Shown here: positions 21,760-30,350 of the stretch, piece by piece
Numbering within the stretch: the stretch's first letter is position 1
Layout of the letters: every line of letters begins with the position of its first letter
Virus record (IMG/VR): IMGVR_UViG_3300001847_000341
Location: 1 to 42,556 of that record
Strand: one strand, 5' to 3'
DNA: 42,556 bases
Source of the DNA: a virus
The notes under the pieces: model-generated
Told to the model about the DNA's origin: nothing
The model's input: only the letters and a program-made list of their open reading frames with translations
Database searches by the model: none
Position numbers and translations under genes: made by a program

Positions 21760-22599
21760 GTGGCAGAGACTCGCTTTAACGAGGCAGATTTCGACTATCG
21801 CAGAGAGGAGGGCGTTAACCAGTCCTCCCTCAAGAAGATCCTTGAGAGCCCGGCCCACTACCAGGCAGCCATCAAGACCAAGTTGATTCCCACTCCTGCT
21901 ATGGAGATGGGCACGGCCCTGCACTGCCTCGTCCTGGACGGCGCAGAGGCATTTAAGGCCCACTACGTCAAGAAGCCTGACGGCCTTAGCTTGGCCACCA
22001 AGGAAGGCAAGGAGTGGAAGGCTTCCCTGGGCCGTAAGAAGCCACTGGCGGAGGGCGGCAAGGACGACCCCTGGGGCTCTGTCATCGGCATGGGTGACTC
22101 CCTGCGCGAGCTACTGTGGTTCAACGGATCCGACCCCGAGTACATCAAGTACAATGAGGTGTCGATCTATTGGGACTGGGAGGGCGTCCGCTGCAAGGCC
22201 CGCCTCGACCGTGTGTTGGTGGATGAGGGTATCGTTCTCGATCTGAAGACGACTGACTCGGTTGAGCCTGAGCTATTCACCAAGAAGGTGGTGAGCCTGG
22301 GGTACGATTTTCAGGCGGCGTATTATGCTAAGGCTGCTGAGGTAGCTTTCGGCAAGCCTTTTAAGTTCATGTTCGCTGCCGTCGAGCGGAAGGCCCCCTA
22401 CAGCGTCGATCTCTTTGAGGTGAGCGACGAGATGATGGCCGAAGCCAACGCCAAGTGCGTCGCCGCTCTGCGTCTCTATAAGACTTGCAACGATCTCGAC
22501 CGCTGGCCCGGTCGCCAGCCTAGGATCCGGTCACTGGAATACCCGAGCTGGTATACCCCGTTCGGCCAGCCCACACAAGAAGAGGATGACCTGTTTTGA
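21760..22599 (+). CDS. RecE-like exonuclease, DUF3799/PDDEXK
   Basis: The protein is 279 residues from GTG. SSLKKILESPAHY and MEMGTALHCLVLDG (48-61, His55) are typical of the N-terminal motif. The nuclease core shows KARLDRVL (Asp150), VLDLKTTDS (Asp161, Lys163) and YDFQAAYYAKAA, the RecB/exonuclease VIII pattern. It should resect double-strand ends to give tails for the annealase at 17105. It is coupled to the next gene by a TTGA overlap. Confidence 0.83.
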   Translation: MAETRFNEADFDYRREEGVNQSSLKKILESPAHYQAAIKTKLIPTPAMEMGTALHCLVLDGAEAFKAHYVKKPDGLSLATKEGKEWKASLGRKKPLAEGGKDDPWGSVIGMGDSLRELLWFNGSDPEYIKYNEVSIYWDWEGVRCKARLDRVLVDEGIVLDLKTTDSVEPELFTKKVVSLGYDFQAAYYAKAAEVAFGKPFKFMFAAVERKAPYSVDLFEVSDEMMAEANAKCVAALRLYKTCNDLDRWPGRQPRIRSLEYPSWYTPFGQPTQEEDDLF

Positions 22600-22781
22600 A
22601 GATCACCATTGAGCTCAACGACGGTTGGTGGGATTGGGACGTGGAGGACGATCCCAACGCCCGTGGTACTTACTGCGGGACTACCTCCCGCAGCGTCCGA
22701 TCGGCCTGTGAAGACATGTTACAAGCTATACAGGACAAGGCCCGCCACCCCTATAATCCCAAGGTTCGCACGGAGTACTGA
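22596..22781 (+). CDS. Hypothetical small acidic protein
   Basis: This encodes 61 residues from a TTG overlapping the exonuclease stop, and it ends on the first base of thyX. The pattern KITIELNDGWWDWDVEDDP gives two strands with a Trp cluster. A helical, basic second half follows. Function is unknown. Exact fit between two genes supports it. Confidence 0.55.
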   Translation: MKITIELNDGWWDWDVEDDPNARGTYCGTTSRSVRSACEDMLQAIQDKARHPYNPKVRTEY

Positions 22782-23467
22782 TGACAATCGCTAACCGCGA
22801 CACGACCAAGCTTGAGTTCCCCCGTGTGGAGCTTGAGTTCGTAACTCCAGACGCCGAATTTTTCATGGGCCATGTGGCCCGGGTCAGCAACCCCAAGAAC
22901 CAGGACAACCCGAAGGTCTCCGGCCTCCTGAAGTACTGCATCAAGCACGGCCACTGGAGCGTCTTCGAGCATGCCCACATGACCCTCCAGGTCACCACGA
23001 CGCTGGACATCGCCACTCAGATATTGCGGCACCGCAGCTTCTGCTTCCAGCAGTTGTCCAGGCGCTACGCAGGAGAGGCCGAGGCGCCCCTGGTGATCCA
23101 TTTGCCACACCTGCGGGCACCACACCCCAAGAACCGCCAGAAGAGCATAGACGAGCTTCCAGGGGAGACTCAACTCTGGTTCCAGGCCAAGCTGGACGAA
23201 CACTTCCGCCAGGCCGAAGACCTATACACGGCCATGCTTCAGCACGGCATCGCCAAGGAGTGTGCAAGGGCCATCCTGCCCCAGGCCGCCGAGACGACCC
23301 TCTACGTGACTGGCAACTGCCGCTCCTGGATCCACTACCTATGCCTCCGGTCTGCCAACGGCACCCAGGAAGAGCATCAGGACGTGGCACTGAAGGCGAT
23401 CGGTATCTTCAGAGAGTACTTCCCGTCAGTAGCAGAAGCCCTGGACGAGCTGAACTGGACTTTCTAG
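22781..23467 (+). CDS. thyX: FAD-dependent thymidylate synthase ThyX
   Basis: This 228-residue protein methylates dUMP to dTMP using methylene-tetrahydrofolate, FAD and NADPH. The signature RHRX7S is present as RHRSFCFQQLSRRY (83-96). ECARAILPQAAETTLYVTG and SWIHYLCLRSANGTQEEHQD match the dUMP and flavin contacts at the C-terminal side. HGHWSVFEHAHMTLQ is the usual N-terminal motif. Length is normal for the family. It supplies dTTP along with the reductase at 31881 and the deaminase at 35113. Confidence 0.95.
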   Translation: MTIANRDTTKLEFPRVELEFVTPDAEFFMGHVARVSNPKNQDNPKVSGLLKYCIKHGHWSVFEHAHMTLQVTTTLDIATQILRHRSFCFQQLSRRYAGEAEAPLVIHLPHLRAPHPKNRQKSIDELPGETQLWFQAKLDEHFRQAEDLYTAMLQHGIAKECARAILPQAAETTLYVTGNCRSWIHYLCLRSANGTQEEHQDVALKAIGIFREYFPSVAEALDELNWTF

Positions 23468-23474
23468 GGAGCGG

Positions 23475-23480
23475 TATCCT
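23475..23480 (+). promoter_or_regulatory. -10-like box before terminase
   Basis: TATCCT preceded by CGG, 26 nt before the small terminase ATG. It is the same GG-TATCCT sequence as at 5956. Confidence 0.4.
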
Positions 23481-23505
23481 ACAGCGCGTGGAGTGATTCC
23501 AACTG

Positions 23506-24132
23506 ATGTCGTCGGACCCGAGTTCCTGGAAAGAGGCTCAGCCCCCATACAACCCGGGGCCCATCTACAACTTCCGCAGAGGGTACCGGGTTAGCGACGC
23601 AGGACGTCACGAGAACGACAAGCAATTCAGGGCCTTCCAGACCTACATGAATTTGGGGTCTGGGAGGTCTTATGCTGCAGTGGCGGAGATCTGCGAGATG
23701 GGGGAGAATACCATCATGGAATGGGCAAGTCGCTGGGAATGGCAGCGTCGTGCCGCGAAGTGGGACCAGAAGCAGCTCACCAGGGCCTTCGAGAGCGCCA
23801 ACAAGATGGAGCGGACCCGTCACCGCCAAAGCATTGAAAAGTTCCGCAAGAGCCAACAGGAGCAGGCTGAGAAGTTCGTGGCGGTTAGCAATGACCTAAT
23901 GGCGGTTATCCAGAGGCGAATAGAGCGGGCAGATGCCGAGGGCGAAGAGATCCCGATGGCACTCGTGTCTGGCCTGATGCGTGCAGCTGCAAACATCTCC
24001 GAGCAGGGCCGCCAGGCTTGGGCAACCTCTCTTGGCGTCAATGAGCTGATGGCCGTGGTGGACCAGGAGCTCGAACAGGTGAACGTCGAGGACGTTACCG
24101 ATGACGTGTACGACATCCCGCTGGACGAGTGA
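23506..24132 (+). CDS. Terminase small subunit
   Basis: This 208-residue protein is positioned just before the large terminase, with four bases between. Residues about 50-88 (GRSYAAVAEICEMGENTIME, then WEWQRRAAKWDQ) form a helix-turn-helix that would recognise the packaging site. A long charged coiled coil (about 98-130) would form the oligomer ring. The C-terminus is acidic (VEDVTDDVYD). The combination and location are diagnostic even though sequence conservation is low in this family. Confidence 0.8.
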   Translation: MSSDPSSWKEAQPPYNPGPIYNFRRGYRVSDAGRHENDKQFRAFQTYMNLGSGRSYAAVAEICEMGENTIMEWASRWEWQRRAAKWDQKQLTRAFESANKMERTRHRQSIEKFRKSQQEQAEKFVAVSNDLMAVIQRRIERADAEGEEIPMALVSGLMRAAANISEQGRQAWATSLGVNELMAVVDQELEQVNVEDVTDDVYDIPLDE

Positions 24133-24136
24133 CCCA

Positions 24137-25654
24137 ATGGCTCAGAAACTAGGCAAGGACTATCTGGCCAAGGCTGCGTCTGGCCAGGACCTGATTCGCG
24201 CCGTCAAGGCGAAGAAGGCTGAGCGCACTTCGAAGCAGATCGTGCTTTGGAGGTTCATCAAGCAGGTCTATCCCAACTACAAGATGTTCAAGTTCCATGC
24301 AACAGTCATCGAGCAGCTTCAGCGCGTCATCGACGGAGACTGCAATCGACTCATACTTCAGGTGCCGCCGAGGCACGGAAAGAGCCTCCTGGCTTCTCAA
24401 CTTCTGCCTGCTGCCTATCTGCTTGCTCACCCCGACCGTCATGTTGGCATCAGTTCATATAGCGCAGAACTGGCAGAAGGCTTCTCAAGAAAGGCCCGCG
24501 ACTTCTACCGTGAGGGCGGCGGACTTCTGAATGCTAGCTCTCAGGCAGTTAATGCCTGGGGCACCGAGGGTGGTGGTGGCCTTTGGGCTGCTGGTGTTGG
24601 CGGTGCTATCACTGGTCGATCTGGCCACTTGCTGATCATCGACGACCCCGTCAAGAACCGGGAGGACGCAGAGAGCGGTAGGATGATGGACAAGTTGAAC
24701 GACTGGTACACCTCTACCCTCTACACCCGTCTTGAGCCCCATGTCGGGGCCATTGTTGTGATTCAGACCCGGTGGTCAGAGAATGACATGATCGGTCAAC
24801 TGCTCGAGAACGAGATGAATGTTTCCGAGAAGGGACGCGAGAATTGGACTATTGTTGACCTGCCTGCTCTCTATGAAGACGAAGGTGACCGCCCCCTCCT
24901 GCCACCGCATTGTGAAATTATCCCTGACTGGCGCACCGAAGTGGGTACAGCGCTTTGTCCCCAGCGTTACGATGTGGACGACCTCGAAAGGATCAGAGAA
25001 GCCGTCGGCTCGCGCGATTTCGCCTCTCTCTACCAGCAGAGACCGGCCCCTGAGGGCGGCAACATGTTTAGTCCTGATTGGTGGCAGTATTACGGTCACG
25101 ACAGCGTTATTCCGGACTTCCAGCGTGTCATGCTTGCGGTTGACGCTACCTTCACCGCTACCAGCAAGAGTGACTATGTCGTTGGGATTGTGGTTGGGCA
25201 GGCGGGCAATCGGTTCTACGTTCTCGACCTCGTTAGGGAAAAGCTCGACGTGGTCGGTACGATGGCGATGATCAACCGTATGTATCAAAGGCACGCTCTA
25301 AGCGGCACCGTCATCGAACTTGCGGCGTCTGGTCATGCCGTTTACCAGATGATGCATCAAAAGGTTCCAGGCCTAATCGGCTTCAAACCGGACAAATCCA
25401 AGGAGGCCCGAGCCAGTGGTATTGTCCCGATCGTCGAGGCTGGCAACGTGTTCCTGCCGGCAAGCGCACACTGGCTCGATGCGTTCCTGAACGAGTTCTC
25501 CCTGTTTCCCGCGTCGAAGAACGACGACATGGTCGATGGTCTCACCATGGCCATCAACTACATGACCCAGCGGTCGGCTCCGCAACTAACGACGGTTACC
25601 TGGGGCCGAGGCGACAGGGCCCTACCTGATGTCCCTCAGTATCGCGCCTGGTAG
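24137..25654 (+). CDS. terL: Terminase large subunit
   Basis: The 505 residues start at ATG 24137. The ATPase domain has Walker A QVPPRHGKS (75-83), Walker B LLIIDD (165-170) and the coupling motif VVIQTRWSEND. The RNase H-like nuclease domain shows MLAVDATFTATSKSDY, VIELAASGHA and KNDDMVDGLTMAINYM, the three acidic positions expected. It powers DNA packaging and cuts concatemers. TerS and TerL form a pair, but the portal lies about 10 kb downstream, which is unusual. The stop overlaps an extended -10-like box. Confidence 0.95.
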   Translation: MAQKLGKDYLAKAASGQDLIRAVKAKKAERTSKQIVLWRFIKQVYPNYKMFKFHATVIEQLQRVIDGDCNRLILQVPPRHGKSLLASQLLPAAYLLAHPDRHVGISSYSAELAEGFSRKARDFYREGGGLLNASSQAVNAWGTEGGGGLWAAGVGGAITGRSGHLLIIDDPVKNREDAESGRMMDKLNDWYTSTLYTRLEPHVGAIVVIQTRWSENDMIGQLLENEMNVSEKGRENWTIVDLPALYEDEGDRPLLPPHCEIIPDWRTEVGTALCPQRYDVDDLERIREAVGSRDFASLYQQRPAPEGGNMFSPDWWQYYGHDSVIPDFQRVMLAVDATFTATSKSDYVVGIVVGQAGNRFYVLDLVREKLDVVGTMAMINRMYQRHALSGTVIELAASGHAVYQMMHQKVPGLIGFKPDKSKEARASGIVPIVEAGNVFLPASAHWLDAFLNEFSLFPASKNDDMVDGLTMAINYMTQRSAPQLTTVTWGRGDRALPDVPQYRAW

Positions 25655-25854
25655 ACTACTATCGTTCCCGCTCTGCTTCGGCATCGGGCTGAGTTTGCCG
25701 CTCATGCGCCGGGGACCCACTTGGCAAGCGCGAAGGCACGGCTCTGGAGGCGTCCGTAACGTCTCCCCGAAACACCCCCTAAGCCTCTCGACGATGCTCA
25801 AACCTGGGGGTCACTATTCGACCTGGTAGACTGATTTCAGTTACTAAGCCAGGC
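25655..25854 (+). other. Gap between terminase and second sigma
   Basis: No gene is seen in these 200 bases. Two identical CCTGGTAGACT boxes (25647-25657 and 25822-25832) bracket the gap. Inside lies a hairpin with stem GGAGGCGT (25746-25753) and ACGTCTCC (25759-25766). Confidence 0.5.
25824..25832 (+). promoter_or_regulatory. Extended -10 promoter for second sigma
   Basis: TGG-TAGACT ends 23 nt before ATG 25855. No -35 is visible. Confidence 0.5.
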
Positions 25855-26589
25855 ATGGCACGCAAGCCGCAGAAATTCCAGCTCAGCAAAGAGCAACAGC
25901 AGCTTGCGGCTAGCAATCTGAACCTAGCTCGTCGCGAGGCCTGGCGCATTCAGCGGTCGACAGGTATCGATTACCAGACCCTGGAGTCTGTAGCCTTCGA
26001 GGGGCTCTGCAAGGCAGCCTTCCGATACGACGCGGACAAGCCTCACCCGACCACTGGCAAGAGCATGAAGTTCTCCAGTCTTGCCGTGCCGACAATCCGT
26101 GGCGAGTTGCTACATTGGGTTCGCGATAGAACCTATGCTATGCGCCTGAGCCACAAGATGCGCGAGCGCTGGTTGAAGGGCCGTAAGATGCTGTACCGTG
26201 GCGCCACCGACATCCAGGTAGCCCGGGAGCTGGGTATCGATCTGGAGGACTGGCAGGAGGTCCGCAAGGTCTGCTCGGGCCCACCGCTTGAGCTCAAGGA
26301 CCAAGCCACCCCTACGGAGCCCCTGGAGCCCTCAGAGGTGGACTTCGCCACCATGTATATCGAGCAGGCCAGTCGCTCTATTGAGCAACTCGACCAAGAG
26401 CACCAGAGCAGTCTCTCGCAGATCGAGGTATACCTCAACGGCACCGGCACCCGTGTCCCACGAGCAGCTGTCGATGCTCTACTTGCGGCTGCTGGGTGTG
26501 CGGCTACCGACTGGAGCCAGATGGATGTTAATTTACTTGACGGTTGGGAGGACTTGGGTGACGATCGATTCCAGGGCAGCCTGTTCTAG
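25855..26589 (+). CDS. Second sigma-70 family factor, SigF/group 3-like
   Basis: This is a 244-residue protein. Residues about 21-92 match region 2 of alternative sigma factors: NLNLARREAWRIQRSTGI, LESVAFEGLCKAAFRYD, and MKFSSLAVPTIRGELLHWVRDR, the SigF/SigB style KFSxxAxPxIRGE. Region 3-like residues 100-139 (HKMRERWLKGRK, then ATDIQVARELGIDLEDWQEV) follow. The last 90 residues are acidic and lack a clear region 4. It is distinct from the factor at 17953, so this phage encodes two. A timed switch between promoter sets is the natural inference. It precedes primase. Confidence 0.85.
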   Translation: MARKPQKFQLSKEQQQLAASNLNLARREAWRIQRSTGIDYQTLESVAFEGLCKAAFRYDADKPHPTTGKSMKFSSLAVPTIRGELLHWVRDRTYAMRLSHKMRERWLKGRKMLYRGATDIQVARELGIDLEDWQEVRKVCSGPPLELKDQATPTEPLEPSEVDFATMYIEQASRSIEQLDQEHQSSLSQIEVYLNGTGTRVPRAAVDALLAAAGCAATDWSQMDVNLLDGWEDLGDDRFQGSLF

Positions 26590-26590
26590 G

Positions 26591-26599
26591 TGGTAGACT
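26591..26599 (+). promoter_or_regulatory. Extended -10 box seven bases before primase ATG
   Basis: TGG-TAGACT at 26591-26599, with ATG at 26606. If used, transcription would begin at or next to the ATG and give a leaderless message. AGGTGG overlapping it could instead be a ribosome site on read-through RNA. Confidence 0.4.
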
Positions 26600-26605
26600 G
26601 TCCCC

Positions 26606-28210
26606 ATGGCAGTCACCCCAAAAACCATCGCGGCAATCAAGGCCGCACCCCTTTCGGCACTGATTGAGGCAACCGGCGCCCAGCTCAAGCGAGTTGGCCA
26701 CGAGTTCCTTACTCAGTGCCTTTGGCATGACGACACCAACCCCTCACTTACGGTTAACGATGACAAGGGCTTTTGCTTCTGCCATGTCTGTCGTGGTGGT
26801 GGCGACGCTATTGACTATGTTGTCCGGCGTCATGGACTCTCTTGGCGAGAAGCGGCAGAGACCGCAGCCCAACTCCTCGGCGTTGGCTTTGAGACTGATG
26901 ATGAGAACGCAGAGGAACGGGCCTTCCGCAATGAACAGCGCAAGGTAGCCATTGCAGCCCTGCAGACCGAGCAAGACGCTTTCAAAGCAAACCTGAGAGC
27001 ACCACAGGCTAGCAGGATCAGAGGCCTGCTGCAGGCCCGTGGAATCACCGCTGAGGCGGCCAGAGAGTTCGGTATCGGCTTCTCTTCGAAGGGCTTCTTT
27101 GAGGGCCGGATCACCTTGCCCATTTACAACCACCGCAGTGAGCTGGTTGGCTGGACTGGCCGTGCCACCCGGGAGGGCCAGCCCGCCAAATACAAGAACA
27201 CTGAGTCGAACGACCTCTTCGACAAGAAGTCGCTGGTCTTCAACGAGGTTCGCGCCAAGGAGGCCGCCCGTGAAGCTGGCTCGATCATCTTCGTGGAAGG
27301 CCATCTCGATGTCGTCAGCATGTGGCAGGCTGGCATCCGAAACGTCGTAGCCATGCAGGGTACCGGGGCTCCAGACCCCTTGGTACTACAGAGATTGACC
27401 CGTAACATAAAAACTATTATATTATGTTACGACGGCGATGCTGGCGGAAGGAAGGCGACAGAGCAGTTCATCAAAGCAGCTGGCCCCATGGCCCTGCAGG
27501 GACAGCTCAATCTCAGCGTTGCGATCCTGCCAGAAGGCTCGGATCCCGACGAGGTAATCCGTGGTGGTGGTGACCTGTATTCATACCTGGCAAACGCCGA
27601 GAGCTGGCTTGACTGGGTGATCGACACCTGGGCTGCCGCTCTTGACAAGACTGATACGGCCATGGTTACGGACGTTGAGCAGAAGTTGCGGACGCTCATC
27701 GACAGCCTGCGCTCGAAGGCCCTGCGCACCCATTACGTCGACAAGGCAGCCCGGGTCCTGACCTCCAGTGAGAAAGAGGCCGAGAAGTTAGCCAAGGACT
27801 GGGGCAATGGCGAGTTCTTTGCCTCCGAATCGGAGTGGATTCCTAGGGCCCCTTCAGCCACACGTATAGCGGCTGAGCGGCGCCTGCTCCGCCTGTTTGT
27901 GCATCGCCCCGAGTTACGCGCAAATCTTCTGCCACTGATGGAACTAGTCCAGCATCCGGCCCTGCGCTGGCTGACGGCTCGCCTGAAGGAGCTGCAGGAG
28001 TACTGCCCACGAGATCTCACTCCTCACAGCGTCATGGCTGTTGTCGTAGTGGCAGAGCCGCACTACATGGAGCAGCTGCGGACGCTGATACAGCCAAATG
28101 TTATCGTTAATGAAGACCAAGAAGTGATCGACCACCTGGCCGTTATACTGGAAGACGAAGTGCTGTTTTCGGCCAACGATGAGCCTGACCCCAATCAGCC
28201 ATCTGCGTGA
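26606..28210 (+). CDS. DnaG-type DNA primase
   Basis: This 534-residue protein makes RNA primers for lagging-strand synthesis. An N-terminal CHC2-type zinc finger (Cys38, His41, Cys59, Cys62) is followed by the RNAP core. The TOPRIM motifs are FVEGHLDVV (Glu230, Asp234) and CYDGDAGG (Asp275, Asp277). GRITLPIYNHRSELVGWTGR is the usual strand before TOPRIM. The C-terminal 150 residues should contact the helicase encoded at 13473. Length is near that of bacterial DnaG (about 580). The end overlaps the next gene by 32 bases. Confidence 0.92.
   Translation: MAVTPKTIAAIKAAPLSALIEATGAQLKRVGHEFLTQCLWHDDTNPSLTVNDDKGFCFCHVCRGGGDAIDYVVRRHGLSWREAAETAAQLLGVGFETDDENAEERAFRNEQRKVAIAALQTEQDAFKANLRAPQASRIRGLLQARGITAEAAREFGIGFSSKGFFEGRITLPIYNHRSELVGWTGRATREGQPAKYKNTESNDLFDKKSLVFNEVRAKEAAREAGSIIFVEGHLDVVSMWQAGIRNVVAMQGTGAPDPLVLQRLTRNIKTIILCYDGDAGGRKATEQFIKAAGPMALQGQLNLSVAILPEGSDPDEVIRGGGDLYSYLANAESWLDWVIDTWAAALDKTDTAMVTDVEQKLRTLIDSLRSKALRTHYVDKAARVLTSSEKEAEKLAKDWGNGEFFASESEWIPRAPSATRIAAERRLLRLFVHRPELRANLLPLMELVQHPALRWLTARLKELQEYCPRDLTPHSVMAVVVVAEPHYMEQLRTLIQPNVIVNEDQEVIDHLAVILEDEVLFSANDEPDPNQPSA
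28144..28149 (+). promoter_or_regulatory. Possible internal -10 in primase gene
   Basis: TATACT 30 nt before the phosphoesterase ATG. It has no TGn and no -35, so support is weak. Confidence 0.25.
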
Positions 28211-29450
28211 CGAAGTGCGTGATCTCTACGAGGAGATCGGTTCGTACCTTGGCGTCGCAGAGGCTCTTTACTCCCGACATCGGGGCCTCGCAAGGCCTAA
28301 TCAGCTTCGTGGATACGTCAAAACCGAGCTGACGGCATCGCCTATTGACATCGAAACGGTGTCTGAGGGCGTACGGCTTGCCAAGTTGGTCCAAAAGCAG
28401 GCCGACGAAGCCCGCATCAAGAACAAGTCCTTCCGGGAGCACGCCCGGATCGAGAACGCCGTAGCCGCCTACAACGAGGCCCTGCTCGCCGAGCTGGAGG
28501 TGGTAGGGGCCTCTATGGAGGGCTGCTCCCGCCGGTCAGGCCCCCTTGACCCGGAGGCTGCCGCGATGGTTATCCACCTGTCGGACAACCACTTCAATGA
28601 GCTGGTCAACCTGCCGACCAATCGCTTCGACTTCCAGGTCGCCGCGAAGCGCCTGCAACTGCTAGCTCAGAAGGCCAAACTGTTCGGCAAGGCCTATGGT
28701 GTCGAGCGTGTTGTGGTGTTCTTTGGGGGCGACCTGATGAACAGCGATCGCCGCCTGGACGAGCTGCTGGCCATGAGCACCAACCGTGCTAAGGCCACCC
28801 TACTGGCAGTCCACTTGTACAAGCAGTTCCTCCAGGATCTCCGTGAGGACTTCTTTGTCGACTGCTTCGGCGTCGCCGGCAACGAGTCACGCGCCAAGGA
28901 TGACTTGGGCTGGGTTGACGTCGTCGCAACCGACTCCTACGACTTTACCATCTACAGCATGCTGCAGGTGATCTTCGAGGCCGTAGAAGACAAGGGCATG
29001 CGGTTCCACGACTTCGCCGCGAACGAGACTGTGTTCCGGCTGCACAATGAGACCTTCCTGGGCGTGCATGGCCATCAGGTCAATGCCACCGACCAGAAGA
29101 AGTGCCAGGCCCTGATCGGCAAGTACGCGGCCAAGGGCGTCAACATCACCCACATCCTGTGCGGCCACATCCACGCCACAGTCGTGTCTGACTACGTGTC
29201 CCGCAACGCCTCTCTGGTGGGTTCCAATGCCTACTCAGAAGAAGCCCTGGGCTTTGTGTCCAAGGCGGCCCAGAACATCCACCTGGTGACCCGGCAGGGA
29301 CTTGACGGCGTCAAGTGCGACCTACAGAATGTGGAATGCGTCGAAGGCTACGAGGTGATCCAACAGCTCGAGGCCTACAATGCCCGAAGCGCCGAGAAGG
29401 CCCACGAGGCCCTCTACGAACCCCAAACCATCGTGAAAGTAGTCATCTGA
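28179..29450 (+). CDS. Calcineurin-like metallophosphoesterase
   Basis: This is a 423-residue protein. Residues about 1-105 are a helical leader. The two-metal centre motifs appear in order: LSDNHF (Asp136, His138), FFGGDLMNSDR (Asp185), GVAGNES (Asn235), GVHGHQ (His297) and CGHIH (His330, His332). This set defines the calcineurin/Mre11-like fold, which hydrolyses phosphoesters in DNA, RNA or nucleotides. Its place after primase suggests a DNA-processing nuclease, but no partner of SbcC type is visible. The substrate is unknown. It is joined to glutaredoxin by TGATG. Confidence 0.85.
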   Translation: MSLTPISHLRDEVRDLYEEIGSYLGVAEALYSRHRGLARPNQLRGYVKTELTASPIDIETVSEGVRLAKLVQKQADEARIKNKSFREHARIENAVAAYNEALLAELEVVGASMEGCSRRSGPLDPEAAAMVIHLSDNHFNELVNLPTNRFDFQVAAKRLQLLAQKAKLFGKAYGVERVVVFFGGDLMNSDRRLDELLAMSTNRAKATLLAVHLYKQFLQDLREDFFVDCFGVAGNESRAKDDLGWVDVVATDSYDFTIYSMLQVIFEAVEDKGMRFHDFAANETVFRLHNETFLGVHGHQVNATDQKKCQALIGKYAAKGVNITHILCGHIHATVVSDYVSRNASLVGSNAYSEEALGFVSKAAQNIHLVTRQGLDGVKCDLQNVECVEGYEVIQQLEAYNARSAEKAHEALYEPQTIVKVVI

Positions 29451-29641
29451 TGAAAACCATCATCCACACCATCCCCAACTGTCCCTGGTGCGTTAAGGCC
29501 AAAACGCTGCTGGATCTCATGGGTGTCGAATATGAAGAAATTCAAGGAAAACACCCAGATCACCCGACGGCACCTTATATTATCATTGACGGGAAGCCCA
29601 TAGGCGGCTTCACTGAGCTTTCGAACCATGTTCGATCTTAG
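29450..29641 (+). CDS. Glutaredoxin
   Basis: This 63-residue short glutaredoxin has the CPWC active site (residues 11-14), the cis-Pro region TAPYIIIDGKPIGG, and the closing helix. It would re-reduce disulfides of the ribonucleotide reductase at 31881, as phage glutaredoxins are known to do. Its ATG overlaps the preceding stop. The next gene's start lies beyond a terminator. Confidence 0.9.
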   Translation: MKTIIHTIPNCPWCVKAKTLLDLMGVEYEEIQGKHPDHPTAPYIIIDGKPIGGFTELSNHVRS

Positions 29642-29683
29642 CGCTACCATCAATCCACCCGAGGCCGCCATTGGTCAGTCGCC

Positions 29684-29706
29684 GCCCAGGATCAACCTGG
29701 GCTTTT
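29684..29706 (+). terminator. Terminator after glutaredoxin
   Basis: GCCCAGG-ATCAA-CCTGGGC stem-loop followed by four T. It also argues against a start at 29628 for the next gene. Confidence 0.7.
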
Positions 29707-29747
29707 GCGCCTGCAACCAATATGGCTGTCGGTTATCGAGACAACCA

Positions 29748-30350
29748 ATGCGACTTTATGCCTCACTTGTTCCAGCTCTTTTCCTGATAGGTAGCCAGCC
29801 GGTTGCTTGCGTCGTCAAAGGCGTCGTCGATAGAACGCCACTGGCAGTAGTATCAAGCCTTATCTCCAAAGGAGAAGGCAGCTGGGACTCAGTTAATCGC
29901 GGATCAGCCGGGGACACCCCTGGGGGCATCCGATCGATTACCGGTCGAAGCCTGTCCGAAATGACGGTGCGAGAGGTCCAGCAGTTACAGCGTACCACTG
30001 TATTCGCAGTGGGCCGCTATCAAATGATTCCATCAACCCTTGACTACGCCATCAAGATGTCAGGCGTGTCCGAGGAAGATCACTTCACTCCCGCCGTTCA
30101 AGACAAACTGCTCCAGACCCTGATAGACCACAAACGCCCAGACATCGGCGCTTTCATCAGGGGACAAAGCCATGACATCGAGCTGGCCATGAAGGAGATG
30201 GCGCTCGAGTGGGCCTCGATCCCCTACTACGGCTCCAGCAGTTACTACGGCGGCTCGAACCGCGCTCATGTTACGAAACAAGAAGTAAGGCTTGCACTCC
30301 AGCGGGCCAGGGATCTATACTTGGGGAGTCCAAAGGAGGCATCCCTGTGA
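29748..30350 (+). CDS. Secreted or lipid-anchored lysozyme-like muramidase
   Basis: This encodes 200 residues from ATG 29748. An in-frame ATG at 29628 would add 40 residues, span a terminator and lose the export signal. Residues 2-21 are a signal or anchor (MRLYASLVPALFLIGSQPVAC), with Cys21 a possible lipobox though imperfect. The lysozyme-like domain has ISKGEGSWDSVN with the likely catalytic Glu43 and AVGRYQMIPSTLDYAI (88-103), the pattern of phage muramidases. It could be a SAR-type endolysin exported by the host Sec system. It is one of three wall hydrolases in the window. Confidence 0.72.
   Translation: MRLYASLVPALFLIGSQPVACVVKGVVDRTPLAVVSSLISKGEGSWDSVNRGSAGDTPGGIRSITGRSLSEMTVREVQQLQRTTVFAVGRYQMIPSTLDYAIKMSGVSEEDHFTPAVQDKLLQTLIDHKRPDIGAFIRGQSHDIELAMKEMALEWASIPYYGSSSYYGGSNRAHVTKQEVRLALQRARDLYLGSPKEASL

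Noticed and set aside
29628-29747. Longer start for the lysozyme-like gene
   Set aside because: It would span a clear terminator at 29684-29706 and bury the export signal. ATG 29748 is preferred though not proven.
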